Part shown: positions 9,718 through 18,250 of the stretch, piece by piece
How positions within the stretch are numbered: the stretch's first letter is position 1
Layout: every line of letters starts with the position of its first letter
Assembly: GCA_965220095.1 (NCBI GenBank)
Contig: CBDCPD010000002.1
Location: 1-64,000, forward strand
Direction: 5' to 3'
Length of the DNA stretch: 64,000 nucleotides
DNA from: Bin87 sp965220095
GTDB lineage: Bacteria > Chloroflexota > Dehalococcoidia > Lucifugimonadales > UBA3495
Notes under the pieces: generated by a model
The model's database searches: none
What the model was told of the DNA's origin: nothing
The model's input: only the letters and a program-made list of their open reading frames with translations
Made by a program: the position numbers and the translations under genes

Positions 9718-10101
9718 TAGACCGAGTGGTGGAACAACTCCGGGAGCCCTTTCCCCAGGTGGCCGAACTGCTGGCGGACGCCGCGCCGGACATCCTGGCC
9801 TTCACGGCCTTCCCAGCGGCCCACTGGCAGAAGCTGTGGTCCAACAACCCGCAGGAACGGCTGAACCGGGAGATCCGTCGCCGCACTGATGTGGTGGGCA
9901 TCTTCCCCAACCGGCTGTCGGCGCGGCGCCTGTTGGGCGCGGTGCTGGCCGAGCAACACGACGAGTGGGCCGAAGCCCGCCGCTACCTCACCATCCCCAA
10001 CGCCGCCGGCAACGAGGCACTGCCGGAGCCCAATATGCTGGACGCAGCGGCCTGATCAACATCAACGAGGATGACGCGCTTTTACACCTATTGACGGGAC
10101 G

Positions 10102-11199
10102 CTACCTTTTGCGTTTGGCTTTGATGCCGACTTTAGCACTGCGTTCCTGCTTGAGCAGGTTGAGTGCCAGGTGTCGCATCACCGCCAGGTTCTGGTCGGC
10201 ATGGCCCGTCCTCACACGACTGTGATCCTCGTCGAAAGCCATGTCCAAGACCCAGTGCAGGCTGTTCTCGATGCTCCAGTGGCTCCGCGCCGCTGCCAGC
10301 AGCGTGGCCGCGTCCGCCGGAGAGCTGCAAATGTAGTAGCGGGTATCCTCTGGGGAACCGGTAGCAATGTCTCGCCGGTAGTTGACCCTGGCCACCGCGC
10401 TCAAGCTGGCCCACGGTCGCTGCGGGTCCACGTAAGCCATTTCCTCAGGGTCGGTGATCACCCAGCACTGGCGGCGTTCCAGCCGGCCGTGGCCTTTGCC
10501 CAGTTGCTCGTGGTGGCGGTAAGCCACGCCATCCCATCCCACCCGCTCCTGGCAGGCGAACAGGTCCTTGATGTTCTCGTACAACTCGCTCTGGTTGGCC
10601 TTCACCGAAAGCAGGTAATCCGCGCCCCCTCGCACCACCTGACGGGCGATGTTCTTCTGGCAGCCCATGGCGTCTATCGTTACCAGGCACCCTTTCAGTT
10701 CCAGCACCTTCAGCAGTTCCGGTATCGCCGTGATCTCATTGGAGTGAGCCTCGGTGCGGGTCTGCCCCAGCACCATCCGGCGCTCCGTGGCCCAGGCGCT
10801 TACCATGTGCAGCGGACCTCGCCCGTTGGCTCGGTCATGACAACGCCGCAGGGTCTTGCCATCTATCGCCACCACCTCGCCATGGGCCAGTTCACTCACC
10901 GAACGTACCCAGTCCATGAAACAGGCTGAGAACTGCTCCGGATCCAGCAGACTGAACACCCTCCCGAAGGTGTCGTGGGACGGTATCCCGTGGGGCAGTT
11001 TCAGGAACCGGCGGAACCACTCCTCCTTGGCCTTGCCGAACTCCTCAATCTCCACCCAGTTGTCGGCGCCGCAGATGACGGCGCAAAGGGTGATGACGAT
11101 GATGTCCAGCAACTCGTGCCTTCTGGCATGTCCAGTTCGCGGGTCTTCCAGTATTTCGAAGCGTTCCCTAATCGAAAGCGGTACATTGTCCATCGCCAC
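10102..11199 (-). pseudogene. ISAs1-family transposase, C-terminus cut by IS256
   Basis: The protein has the ISAs1 signatures HGEVVAIDGKTLRR (first Asp), CLVTIDAMGCQ (second Asp) and HWSIENSLHWVLDMAFDED (Glu region), about 365 residues. It ends abnormally after KAKRK with an Arg and a stop supplied by IS256; the lost tail KAGWDFDYLLKVLSQ lies at 7432-7482. The start is GTG 11199 or ATG 11193. Whether the shortened protein is still active is unknown, but it lacks a conserved C-terminal helix. Confidence 0.85.
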
Positions 11200-11285
11200 C
11201 GCGCACCTCTGGCAACTTCATCTCCGCACCAATTTTAGCCACATTTTTAGACTACTCTGAAATGCGATTGCCCTGGCTCCCAATG

Positions 11286-11608
11286 GCAAAAAGCCCCATC
11301 TTTGTTGACTGACACTGTATAATACTCGCATCTAACTTGGGTGGTGAGTAAGCTATCCGCGATGAGACCGGGTTCGGAGTGGATCTAGACGTGAACGGTG
11401 CTCGGGTTTCATCGCAACAAACTGTCGCAGTGTCGATCGTTTGTTAGTGTTTAGCTATTGGTTGAGATACCGAAAACCGGCCCACTGGCGGTTTGACGAC
11501 ACATCGCCAAGATGATGATGGCGGAGGTCCAGTTGTTGAAGCTGGCGGCGGGCCAAATAACCAGCTGGAAGAAGCTTCCAGCCCCTCAAACTCCTGACGA
11601 GGTAAGAA
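11286..11608. other. Gene-free stretch with IS debris upstream of the tubulin-like gene
   Basis: After about 20 bases of IS110, the stretch holds a decayed IS607 tnpB 3' end (see 11340-11466). Then come about 140 bases leading to the gene at 11609, with a weak GAGGT ribosome-binding site just before its ATG. No further gene or RNA was recognised. Confidence 0.5.
11340..11466 (+). pseudogene. Decayed IS607 tnpB 3' end and right end
   Basis: The stretch aligns by eye with the tnpB 3' end seen at 40490-40667. It has GGGTTCGGAGTGGATC and GACGTGAACGGTGCTCG (the FGMDRDVNGAR region), then after an internal deletion CATCGCAACAAACTG and TTAGTGTTTAGCTATTGG (right end). Many substitutions and a loss of about 60 bases show it is older than the other copies. 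Confidence 0.7.
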
Positions 11609-13165
11609 ATGGCTATATTCCGTAACGTCGCCGCACTGAACCCCTTCGAACGGCGGAAGCAGAGCACGGCCCGGTACCACATGGGTTCACAACAGGAGCA
11701 ACTGGGCGACATCTATACGCGGGATCTCGACCGCGAACCCGCGCCCATCGCATCGGTCGCCGTGGGTTCTGCCGGTATGCAGCGCACCGCGTTCTGGGTT
11801 CAGAAGATGAACGCCATGGGCGGCTTGGGCCGCATCCAATCGCTGGTGGTCTACGACTGCAATTCCACCAATATCCGACAATGGACCCAAGCCGCCAGTG
11901 CGTCCGGCATCGACAAGCTCAGCATCGTGCCCGAGTACCTTCCTCTCTCGGAAGGTTTCCTGCGACAACCGAACTTCTTTATGTCGCACTACGGCGCCAT
12001 CGAGCGCGACATCGAACGCATCGTCGATGACATGGAACGATTGGCCAACGAGGCCGGCGTCCGGCCCCAGATTATCCTGGAATGGATTGGCTTCGGCGGA
12101 CACGCCCGACTAAGTTTTCTGTTCCACGAACACCTCGCCGACCGATTCCCGGGCAGCAAGTTCCTGCCGATCTACTGTATGCCCGCTGAAAGAGTGCTGG
12201 AACAGAACATCCGGGACTACCGGTTGTGGGACGAGGCTGAGAACATCGTCGGCCCCATATCGTCGATCATCACTGACAACCGCGCTTCTGGTTCCCTGCA
12301 GACACTGGACGAACGGGTGGCCCTCGGCTTGGCCGCCATGGAGGCTTGTTACCGATTCCGGCCTGAGGTCGGCACCGTGGCAGAAACGGTGTCGATGTTC
12401 AACCTCAACGGCAGTCGCTGGCTGAGCCTGGAAGCGACGGACCTGCCTTACCGGATCAATCAGCGACAGGATCGGCGTCGGAGCAACCAGGTAGTATCGC
12501 CGGAACGCAAAATGGCGCACTCTGCAGTGGTACAGTCGCTCAAAGAGACCATCTGGCGGATCGCCGCTCCGGGCAACGACGAACACCACACCGGCTACTT
12601 CGCGCCGCCCGACCACTCAGCCGAACAGCGCATCTACTGCGTGCTGCCGTTCACACCCGAAATCCTAGAGGAAATCAAAGCTGACGTAGAGGACCAGCTC
12701 CATCGCGAAACATTCAGCGGCCCCTACGCGGGTACCAAGGTGTCGTTCGCGCCCGGCAATGCGTTGTGGCGCAGCCGGGATGATTTCACCTACGGGCACG
12801 TCTTCAAAATCGTCGGCACGCCGGCCAACCCGGTGCCCCCCAGCATCGAGCGGATACTGCGAGAAGACGGCAATTTCCGGACCAGCCGCCGACGGGTGCT
12901 GTCCCGGGGCGAAGCGATGATGCTGGAAATGGGTCTGGAACTATCCCAAAAGGCTCCCAAGCAGAACGTGGCGCTACAGAGCCTGCAGGAAAAACACAGC
13001 ACCGGCCTGCTGGATCACGAAAACGGCGCCAGCGCCAGCGATGCCGAAGCGGAGCCGGCCAACCGACAGGAACAATCCCAGCCAAACTTCGACCAGGAGG
13101 ACCTGGGCCACGGCCCGGCCGAACTGATCGACCCGGGGGAAGTCAGCGTCTCGGTGGCGCGCTGA
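11609..13165 (+). CDS. Possible FtsZ/tubulin-superfamily protein
   Basis: A 518-residue protein without a signal peptide or membrane segment. The order of elements recalls the FtsZ/tubulin GTPase fold: a Gly-containing first loop (SVAVGSAGMQRTAFWV), a second strand (IQSLVVYDCNSTNI), a Gly-rich loop after a long helix (EWIGFGGHARLSF) where FtsZ has GGGTGTG, the strand KFLPIYCMPAERVLEQN, then ISSIITDNRA before a helix, like the PNDxL region. The canonical GTGTG is absent, so GTP binding is doubtful. Residues from about 450 are Glu/Gln-rich and probably disordered. Such proteins sometimes neighbour vWA/kinase operons, and one lies 37 kb away here. This is a fold guess, not a recognised family. 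Confidence 0.4.
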   Translation: MAIFRNVAALNPFERRKQSTARYHMGSQQEQLGDIYTRDLDREPAPIASVAVGSAGMQRTAFWVQKMNAMGGLGRIQSLVVYDCNSTNIRQWTQAASASGIDKLSIVPEYLPLSEGFLRQPNFFMSHYGAIERDIERIVDDMERLANEAGVRPQIILEWIGFGGHARLSFLFHEHLADRFPGSKFLPIYCMPAERVLEQNIRDYRLWDEAENIVGPISSIITDNRASGSLQTLDERVALGLAAMEACYRFRPEVGTVAETVSMFNLNGSRWLSLEATDLPYRINQRQDRRRSNQVVSPERKMAHSAVVQSLKETIWRIAAPGNDEHHTGYFAPPDHSAEQRIYCVLPFTPEILEEIKADVEDQLHRETFSGPYAGTKVSFAPGNALWRSRDDFTYGHVFKIVGTPANPVPPSIERILREDGNFRTSRRRVLSRGEAMMLEMGLELSQKAPKQNVALQSLQEKHSTGLLDHENGASASDAEAEPANRQEQSQPNFDQEDLGHGPAELIDPGEVSVSVAR

Positions 13166-13179
13166 CCGATAGATAAACG

Positions 13180-14841
13180 CTAAACAACATTCGACGATGT
13201 CGCTGTTGGTTGCGATGCAACCTGCGTGAGCAAGCCACGCAGGAAGGGGCTATCTCCCAAAGCCCGCAGGAAGATCCCACGGGCGCCGTTTACGTCACGA
13301 TCCATTCCGAAACCGTTCTCGTCTCGAATCACCTTGGCGCCGCCCAACTTGGTGTTCACGGCGCCGTCCCAACTGCGGGTCTTGCTGGTGTACGCTTCGT
13401 TGACGTCGAGCACCAACGCGCCGCGCTGCCAGGCTTTCCACTTCAAGCGCTGTTTGAACTCGTAGTGGCGGAAAGTGAGCATCATGCGGGCTGTCTTGCT
13501 GCGGATTCTCCGGCCAGCCCTTTGGGTCATGTCGTGGGTCTCGAAAGTCGGTAGCAGGATGATCCGGTAGTTGCTGGTCAACCAGCGAGCCAGTTGCCAA
13601 TGGAGCTCGTCCACCAAGTTGGTTATTCGCTGCCGCATTCGCGCCTGTGCGCGGCGCATTTGCCGACGCTTGCGCCGGTTGGGTTCCTTGGCAGTACGGC
13701 TGATGAGGTCGTCGAGCCAGTGACAGAGCCGCTGGATGCGCCCGAAGGCCCGGTGGCCTATCTTGCCGCAGTCGGTTTCGGAAAAGTAGGTGAGAAAGGT
13801 GCGAACGCCGGGGTCGAGCGCCACTACGCCATCACCGCTTGGGGTCTCGATGTCGCATTGCGCCGGGTGCGGAACGACCAGCCAATAGAGGCCGCGCTCC
13901 TTCACCAGCCGGCATTCCTGTTGCCCCGCCGGAATGGCCTCAGCCATCCGCAGCGGTCCCAGAATGGTGTGATAGACGCCGTGCTCCGTGACCGCGTCAT
14001 CCGGTACGTAGCACGATTGACGGGGGTTCTTCCGACTGCGGAACCGCAGCTCGGCGAACTCCTCGTCCTGCCGCTCACCGCGGGCTCGGTCAGCCGCCAA
14101 CTGCCGATTGAAGGTCTTGACGTTGCTCATCGCCCGGCAGGCGTCCCGCACCGCCGTGCGCTTCACCTGGTAGGGAACGTCCGCCCACTCTGGATGCAGC
14201 ACCTTCAGCTCCGCCATCACCATGCCAGCGATGTGTCGCCACACGGCCGGTATCCCAGACTGCAGGATCTCAACCGTCAGGTTGTAGGTCCAGCGGCTGG
14301 CGTCCAGCCAAGTTACTATCTGAACCTTCTGCCGGGCATTCGGATAGACCCGTATCCTGCGCGATTGCCGCTCGGTAGCGCCGGAGTCCGTGCATCCGGC
14401 AACTGAACGTGTGGAGAATGGCGAGTAGATCCTCGGTGAGTTCGGATTCAGGGCTGGCATCCGACTGGTTGAGAACCAGGACTGCGCCGCCGTTTTGCTC
14501 GACCAACCACTCGATGAGTTCAAAGCCGAACCGGGCCAGTCGGTCCCGGTGGGCAACCACAACGTCGAGCTTATCGCCCCGATGCAGTCGCTCCAGTATG
14601 GAGAGCAGTCCCTTGCGCTGCCAGTTGAGACCACCGGCCACGTCGGTGACGATCTCGGCGTCGGGATAAAGTTCCCGCATCTGGGCGACCTGCCTGCCGA
14701 GGTCGCCACGCTGCTGGGCGGAACTGACCCGGCAGTAGCACACGATATTGGGCCGGGATGCTCCGCGCAGATAGGCGTCAACGTCGTAGAGGCGTTGGCC
14801 AGCGGAGTTCCGATAGTGTGGGATTTTGCCTTCGTTGGCAT
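13180..14841 (-). CDS. tnpB: IS607 TnpB RNA-guided nuclease, copy A (no zinc finger)
   Basis: TnpB nuclease that would cut DNA under guidance of an omega RNA from the right end. RuvC residues are visible: GVVALDPGVRTF (Asp), ILLPTFETHDM (Glu) and GFGMDRDVNGARG (Asp). Between Glu and the last Asp, where TnpB normally has two CxxC pairs, it reads TSKTRSWDGAVNTKLGG with no cysteine. The first about 200 codons overlap tnpA in another frame. From about 14601 the peptide (PYWSD, LWLP, GWSSKTAAQSWFS) is conserved in standalone copies D and E, so the overlap is really translated from about there on. The true start is uncertain. Confidence 0.8.
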   Translation of the reverse strand: MPTKAKSHTIGTPLANASTTLTPICAEHPGPISCATAGSVPPSSVATSAGRSPRCGNFIPTPRSSPTWPVVSTGSARDCSPYWSDCIGAISSTLWLPTGTDWPGSALNSSSGWSSKTAAQSWFSTSRMPALNPNSPRIYSPFSTRSVAGCTDSGATERQSRRIRVYPNARQKVQIVTWLDASRWTYNLTVEILQSGIPAVWRHIAGMVMAELKVLHPEWADVPYQVKRTAVRDACRAMSNVKTFNRQLAADRARGERQDEEFAELRFRSRKNPRQSCYVPDDAVTEHGVYHTILGPLRMAEAIPAGQQECRLVKERGLYWLVVPHPAQCDIETPSGDGVVALDPGVRTFLTYFSETDCGKIGHRAFGRIQRLCHWLDDLISRTAKEPNRRKRRQMRRAQARMRQRITNLVDELHWQLARWLTSNYRIILLPTFETHDMTQRAGRRIRSKTARMMLTFRHYEFKQRLKWKAWQRGALVLDVNEAYTSKTRSWDGAVNTKLGGAKVIRDENGFGMDRDVNGARGIFLRALGDSPFLRGLLTQVASQPTATSSNVV

Positions 14842-14908
14842 ACCGCCTCAAGGTCTGGGGGTGCAGGCCCAACATCGCAGCGGCTTTACGGCTTGCAACG
14901 TACACCAT
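14270..14908 (-). CDS. tnpA: IS607 serine recombinase TnpA, copy A
   Basis: A 212-residue IS607-type transposase. The N-terminal MerR-like helix-turn-helix (ASRKAAAMLGLHPQTLRRYA, about residues 5-24) is followed by a resolvase domain with the nucleophile in CYCRVSSAQQ and the Arg-rich VVAHRDRLARFG segment. The C-terminal about 40 residues are probably non-essential, since they share DNA with tnpB. The protein is identical to copy B at 20736-21374. It starts 58 bases inside the left end. Confidence 0.9.
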   Translation of the reverse strand: MVYVASRKAAAMLGLHPQTLRRYANEGKIPHYRNSAGQRLYDVDAYLRGASRPNIVCYCRVSSAQQRGDLGRQVAQMRELYPDAEIVTDVAGGLNWQRKGLLSILERLHRGDKLDVVVAHRDRLARFGFELIEWLVEQNGGAVLVLNQSDASPESELTEDLLAILHTFSCRMHGLRRYRAAIAQDTGLSECPAEGSDSNLAGRQPLDLQPDG

Positions 14909-14954
14909 GACAGGAACCTACATTATTATACAACAATGCTCAATAAATCATTGC

Positions 14955-15629
14955 CTAGACATCAGCCGTCTGCACATAGCGGGGTTTTCTGCTGTCGGGT
15001 TCGATCTTGCGGCGGAGGTTGGCGACATGGACGTCCACGGTGCGCTCGAAACCGTCAAAGTCGTGGCCGAAAACGCCGTCAATGATCTGATCACGGGTGA
15101 AAGGGCGGCCCGCGGCGGAGGCCAGCATGGCCAGCATGGCCAGCAAGCGGAACTCGGTGGGCGTGAGAGCAGGTTTATGTCCACCGACGGCGACGGTTCG
15201 ACTTTTGAGGTCGATGTGCATTTCGTCGTATTCGATCGCGGACGGGGCGCCGGACACTGACTGTCGGGCGAAGTGGCGCAGGACGGCGCGGACGCGGGCG
15301 GCCAACTCGCGAGGGCTGAACGGTTTCAGGATATAGTCGTCCGCGCCGAGGTCGAGACCGGCGAGGCGGTCGCTTTCGGATACGCGGGCAGTGACCATTA
15401 TGATTGGGACGTCGGACTCCTCGCGGAGGGCGCGGCAGATTTCCATTCCGTCCAGGCACGGGAGCATCAGATCGAGGACGATGAGGTCGGGGTCGGATTC
15501 GCGGGCCAGATTCAGGCCGGTGACGCCGTCGGCGGCGGATCGGACATTGTGCCCGTCCTGCTCCAGGTACAGGCCAATCACTCGGGCGATGCCCGGGTCA
15601 TCTTCTATGACAAGTACGTTGTTCGGCAT
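14955..15629 (-). CDS. OmpR/PhoB-type response regulator, last residues replaced by IS607
   Basis: The receiver domain (about residues 1-120) has the acidic pair VIEDD, phospho-acceptor Asp in IVLDLMLP, Thr in IIMVTAR and Lys in YILKPF. The winged-helix effector follows (EFRLLAML, RRKIEPDSRKPRYVQT). Normal members end YxQTVRGxGYRF; here the IS607 left end replaces the last about 10 residues with ADV and a stop, removing the wing tip used for DNA contact. A 9-bp tandem repeat (CCAGCATGG, near 15122) adds three residues, LAMLAML, in the effector. No partner histidine kinase is in the window. Confidence 0.85.
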   Translation of the reverse strand: MPNNVLVIEDDPGIARVIGLYLEQDGHNVRSAADGVTGLNLARESDPDLIVLDLMLPCLDGMEICRALREESDVPIIMVTARVSESDRLAGLDLGADDYILKPFSPRELAARVRAVLRHFARQSVSGAPSAIEYDEMHIDLKSRTVAVGGHKPALTPTEFRLLAMLAMLASAAGRPFTRDQIIDGVFGHDFDGFERTVDVHVANLRRKIEPDSRKPRYVQTADV

Positions 15630-16231
15630 TCAGATTTATTCAATGGGAGGTCGCAATTTCGGGCAAGCGTAGCACACGGGCATTGTATGAACGATCACGG
15701 TGAGTTGGACGCTCCGGGTTTTGACTGACTATGATTCAGCCAAAATATTAAGGAATTATGAGGTTTCGCGAGCCATGAATTAGCTTTATCGCGCAGCGAA
15801 CGGACCCACTGTGCCGGGGTCGGGAATCGCCCAGGTTCGCACACTAACGGTTACAGAACCTCGCTGATGTCCCCAGGGTGTCCGGCGCCAGCACCAGGTA
15901 GGTGTCCAGGGGTCCTGCCACAGCAGCAGGGCGAACAGCCAGGACCTGCCGAACCTGTTCCGGCGTCCAGTAGTTGGGCAGCTTTCGGGCGGGCATACGT
16001 CCTCAATTCTACTGTAGCAGAGTTCATAGGCGAAGTCTGCCATTGACAGAATGGACCGGCCGGCTTGTTCCGCCATGTAACGAAACTCCGGGTCCTCGGT
16101 TCGGGAGTGTAGTATCATGGCCGCCAATATTACTGATCCGATGGTGGTAAATACTATACTGCCGTGGTCACTGCTTGCGACAGATGGCGACGGCTAATAT
16201 TGCAGCAGCACAGGTAAACGAGGTTCGTCTT
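15630..16231. other. Long intergenic stretch with a doubtful ORF
   Basis: The upstream region of the response regulator and of the RCC1 gene at 16232. A minus-strand ORF (15786-16127) starts plausibly (LHSRTEDPEFRYMAEQAGRS) but changes character midway. A second minus-strand frame reads MPARKLPNYWTPEQVRQVLA near 15950-16000, which resembles the start of a phage-type integrase, but only for about 25 residues. No gene can be supported; it may be scrambled remnants. Confidence 0.3.
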
Positions 16232-17554
16232 ATGCTTCTCCGACGTTTCTCCCCCCGACTCTTGGTGGTAGTTAGCACACTCTTTATTTTGATGGGCGCA
16301 CTAGCTTGGACCCAGCCGGGCGCACCGGCCAACCATCTGAACGGTCCGCACCAGGAAACCGGCGTTTTGGGCAACCCCGGCAGCCTAGTCGGCGTCGCCG
16401 GAGCCAACGGGCAAATTGCCTTGGACTGGCAACCGGGGGCCAACGCGGACACGCACTGGATTTACCAGGTTAAAACCGACGGCAGCGGCGGCAGATGGCA
16501 TCAAGGGACCGATTCGATCACCATCACCGGCCTGGAGATCAACGTCTCGTACAGCTTCATCGTCATCGCCACACGCGTTGTGGACGGCAACTCGGAATGG
16601 TCCGCGTGGAGCAACTGGGTAACTGTCAAGGTGGTCCTGACCTTGCCCAATCCCCCCGGGCGCTATGACGCAATCAGCGCCGGCAAACACCATACCTGCG
16701 CCATCCGCCACGACCAAACTCTGGATTGCTGGGGCGACGACGCCCGGGGACAAGCCTCGCCCCCTGAGGGCCAGTTCCGCATGGTCAGCGCGGGCGGCAA
16801 CCACAGTTGCGGCATAACAGCGGATCAGCAACTCGTTTGCTGGGGTGATCAGGAAGTGACAGATAGGGTCCCCACGGGAACGTTTCTCGCGGTCAGCTCC
16901 GGCGACGAACACGCTTGCGCGATAACCACGCTGAATCAAGACAACCACAACAGCTTGACTTGCTGGGGCGCCCCCAACGTCCACGGCCGCACCGACAATC
17001 TGGGCCTAGAAGTAAATTATGGTTGGAAGCAAGTTAGCGCCGGTTACGAACACAATTGCGTAACCAGGACCAACAACTATTTCGATTGCTGGGGCAGCAA
17101 CGAGCATGGGCAACATAACCTCGGTGTCGGGAGCGGAAGTACCGCTCCCAGCGGAGTGATACGTGTTAGTGCCGGCGGTTTCCATAGTTGCCGTTTGCAT
17201 TTTGACAACAATGTATTCTGCGCGGGGAATAACCTGTATGGCCAAAGCACTCGGCCGTCGGCGGCGGATGAGGGAGCCAGCGAGGCGTTCTACACGTACA
17301 CTGCGGTCAGTGCCGGCGGGGTTCACACCTGCGCGCTGCGCTCGGGGGGCAACGTCCGGTGCTGGGGCAACAATGACTATGGGCAGTCCACGCCGCCGGG
17401 CAACAACGATGAGTTGTTGGCCGAGGACCCTGGTGTGGGCGACTTCATCGCGGTCAGCGCCGGCGGACTCCACACCTGCGGCCTGCGCCAAGGCGGGACA
17501 GTAGTATGCTGGGGCGACAACAGCTACGGACAGGCGCCCAGCTGGCCGCGCTAG
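16232..17554 (+). CDS. Exported FN3 + RCC1-repeat protein
   Basis: ATG 16232 gives a good signal peptide (MLLRRFSPRLLVVVSTLFIL...); CGAGGT lies about 8 bases upstream. After an FN3 domain (about residues 40-130, NPGSLVGVAGANGQIALDW) come seven or so RCC1-like blades of the pattern VSAGGxHTCALRxxGxVxCWGxNxYGQ, forming a seven-bladed propeller with paired Cys. Such proteins bind partners or surfaces; no enzyme motif is present. It is a paralogue of the protein at 18251-19567 in the opposite orientation, with the same domain order and final WGDNSYGQAP motif. Confidence 0.85.
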   Translation: MLLRRFSPRLLVVVSTLFILMGALAWTQPGAPANHLNGPHQETGVLGNPGSLVGVAGANGQIALDWQPGANADTHWIYQVKTDGSGGRWHQGTDSITITGLEINVSYSFIVIATRVVDGNSEWSAWSNWVTVKVVLTLPNPPGRYDAISAGKHHTCAIRHDQTLDCWGDDARGQASPPEGQFRMVSAGGNHSCGITADQQLVCWGDQEVTDRVPTGTFLAVSSGDEHACAITTLNQDNHNSLTCWGAPNVHGRTDNLGLEVNYGWKQVSAGYEHNCVTRTNNYFDCWGSNEHGQHNLGVGSGSTAPSGVIRVSAGGFHSCRLHFDNNVFCAGNNLYGQSTRPSAADEGASEAFYTYTAVSAGGVHTCALRSGGNVRCWGNNDYGQSTPPGNNDELLAEDPGVGDFIAVSAGGLHTCGLRQGGTVVCWGDNSYGQAPSWPR

Positions 17555-17605
17555 CGTGCCCCTCCGATTGGTTCCGGCGTGGCGGCCGGGCGGGGGCCTG
17601 CTGGG

Positions 17606-17935
17606 TTCGATGGCGCGTTTCACGGCGTCCTGTACCCAGCGCCAGTCGGTTAGCCCGAATCCACCGATGGACACGGACTCTGGAGCAATTCGCCGCTCCA
17701 GGCCGTCCACCCGCAACCGCTGCGCCGCCCGCACCGCCGACACCTTGCCGTCCAGCGACACCCGCACCGCGTTGAACAGCCGCGCCGGTATCCCGTGCTC
17801 ACGGATGTACTCGCGCTTCAGCGGCGCTGCCGATCGGCCCGCCGCGACTTCAGCAAACAGCTTGCGCTCCACCTGGCCGTACAACTCAGCGCAGGTTGCC
17901 AGCGCGGCATCTCCCGCCTCACGGTCCCAGCCCAC
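17606..17935 (-). pseudogene. TnpB-related protein, N-terminal fragment
   Basis: The minus strand reads ATCAELYGQVERKLFAEV, then SAAPLKREYIREHGIPARLF and NAVRVSLDGKVSAVRAAQRL. This is the typical N-terminus of the long TnpB-related accessory proteins of IS200/IS605-like elements. The frame then runs into unrelated sequence and antisense to the RCC1 gene, so only about 110 codons are real. A C-terminal piece of the same family lies at 21642-21926 on the plus strand. Confidence 0.6.
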
Positions 17936-18250
17936 CTAGCCGGAGACGCGAGTTTGCTAGGTGGCGACCGGTGGACCCTGCGCCGGATTCAAGCCAGCGG
18001 CTGCTCGATGATCTCTGCTGCGCTGTGCCATGATGACAGCATAGCAGAACGGGCGTGCGGAGTGGCCGCAACCGGCAAGGTGCCTCAGGTGACACCGCGC
18101 GTCGCCGCCGATGTCACCATTCACTACCATCACATACTAAAACCCACTAAATCGTGAACAGTTGCCAACCCCTGGTAGTCGATCCGGTCCCCGGATTACT
18201 TTTCACTCGGGCAGTGCTGATAACCACAAGGTGAGAAGTTCGCGCGACAA
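17936..18250. other. Gap between convergent RCC1 genes; nothing recognised
   Basis: After the tnpB-related fragment this stretch has no convincing frame. It is the shared downstream region of two convergent genes, but no strong terminator hairpin with a T run was found. Confidence 0.4.

Larger units (their letters stand above)
7593..10055 (+). pseudogene. IS256-family (Mutator-type) transposase interrupted by IS630
   Basis: The GTG start at 7593 follows AGGAGA (7581-7586). The frame 7593-8466 carries the N-terminal region and the first two catalytic Asp contexts (VWLDGLTQK and ELVTSDAHQGLK). After the IS630 the gene resumes at 9720 with DRVVEQLREPFPQ and contains NNPQERLNREIRRRTDVVG, which holds the DDE Glu, and ends at 10055. 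Deleting 8469-9719 restores one frame of about 400 residues. The copy is inactive as it stands. Confidence 0.88.
7491..10106 (+). mobile_element. IS256-family element, itself split by IS630
   Basis: The ends are imperfect inverted repeats (left AGTAGAGTACCGGG, right complement GGTAGCGTCCCG; inner GGTGTAA/TTACACC). An 8-bp direct repeat TTTTGCGT flanks it (7483-7490 and 10107-10114), as expected for IS256. Removing the element rejoins the ISAs1 transposase codons for KAKRK and KAGWD in frame, which confirms the boundaries. Confidence 0.82.
7421..11275 (-). mobile_element. ISAs1-family element, itself split by IS256
   Basis: The ends share an 18-bp inverted repeat CAGGGCAATCGCATTTCA (7421-7438, complement at 11258-11275). 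A 10-bp direct repeat GCTCCCAATG flanks it (7411-7420 and 11276-11285), a length typical of ISAs1. The body is the transposase gene, whose last codons are separated from the rest by the IS256 at 7491-10106. Confidence 0.92.
13166..14967 (-). mobile_element. IS607-family element A (tnpA + tnpB)
   Basis: On the minus strand the element begins GGCTGATGTCTAG (14967) and ends GTTTATCTATCGG (13166), with GG at both borders as expected for IS607 serine transposition into GG. It carries a serine recombinase and a TnpB. Its right end follows the stop of the 11609 gene directly; its left end truncates a response-regulator gene. It is nearly identical to element B at 19632-21433. Confidence 0.88.

Noticed and set aside
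17006..17600. C-terminal two thirds of the minus-strand frame starting at 17935
   Set aside because: Antisense to the RCC1 repeats; only the first about 110 codons resemble a TnpB-related protein.
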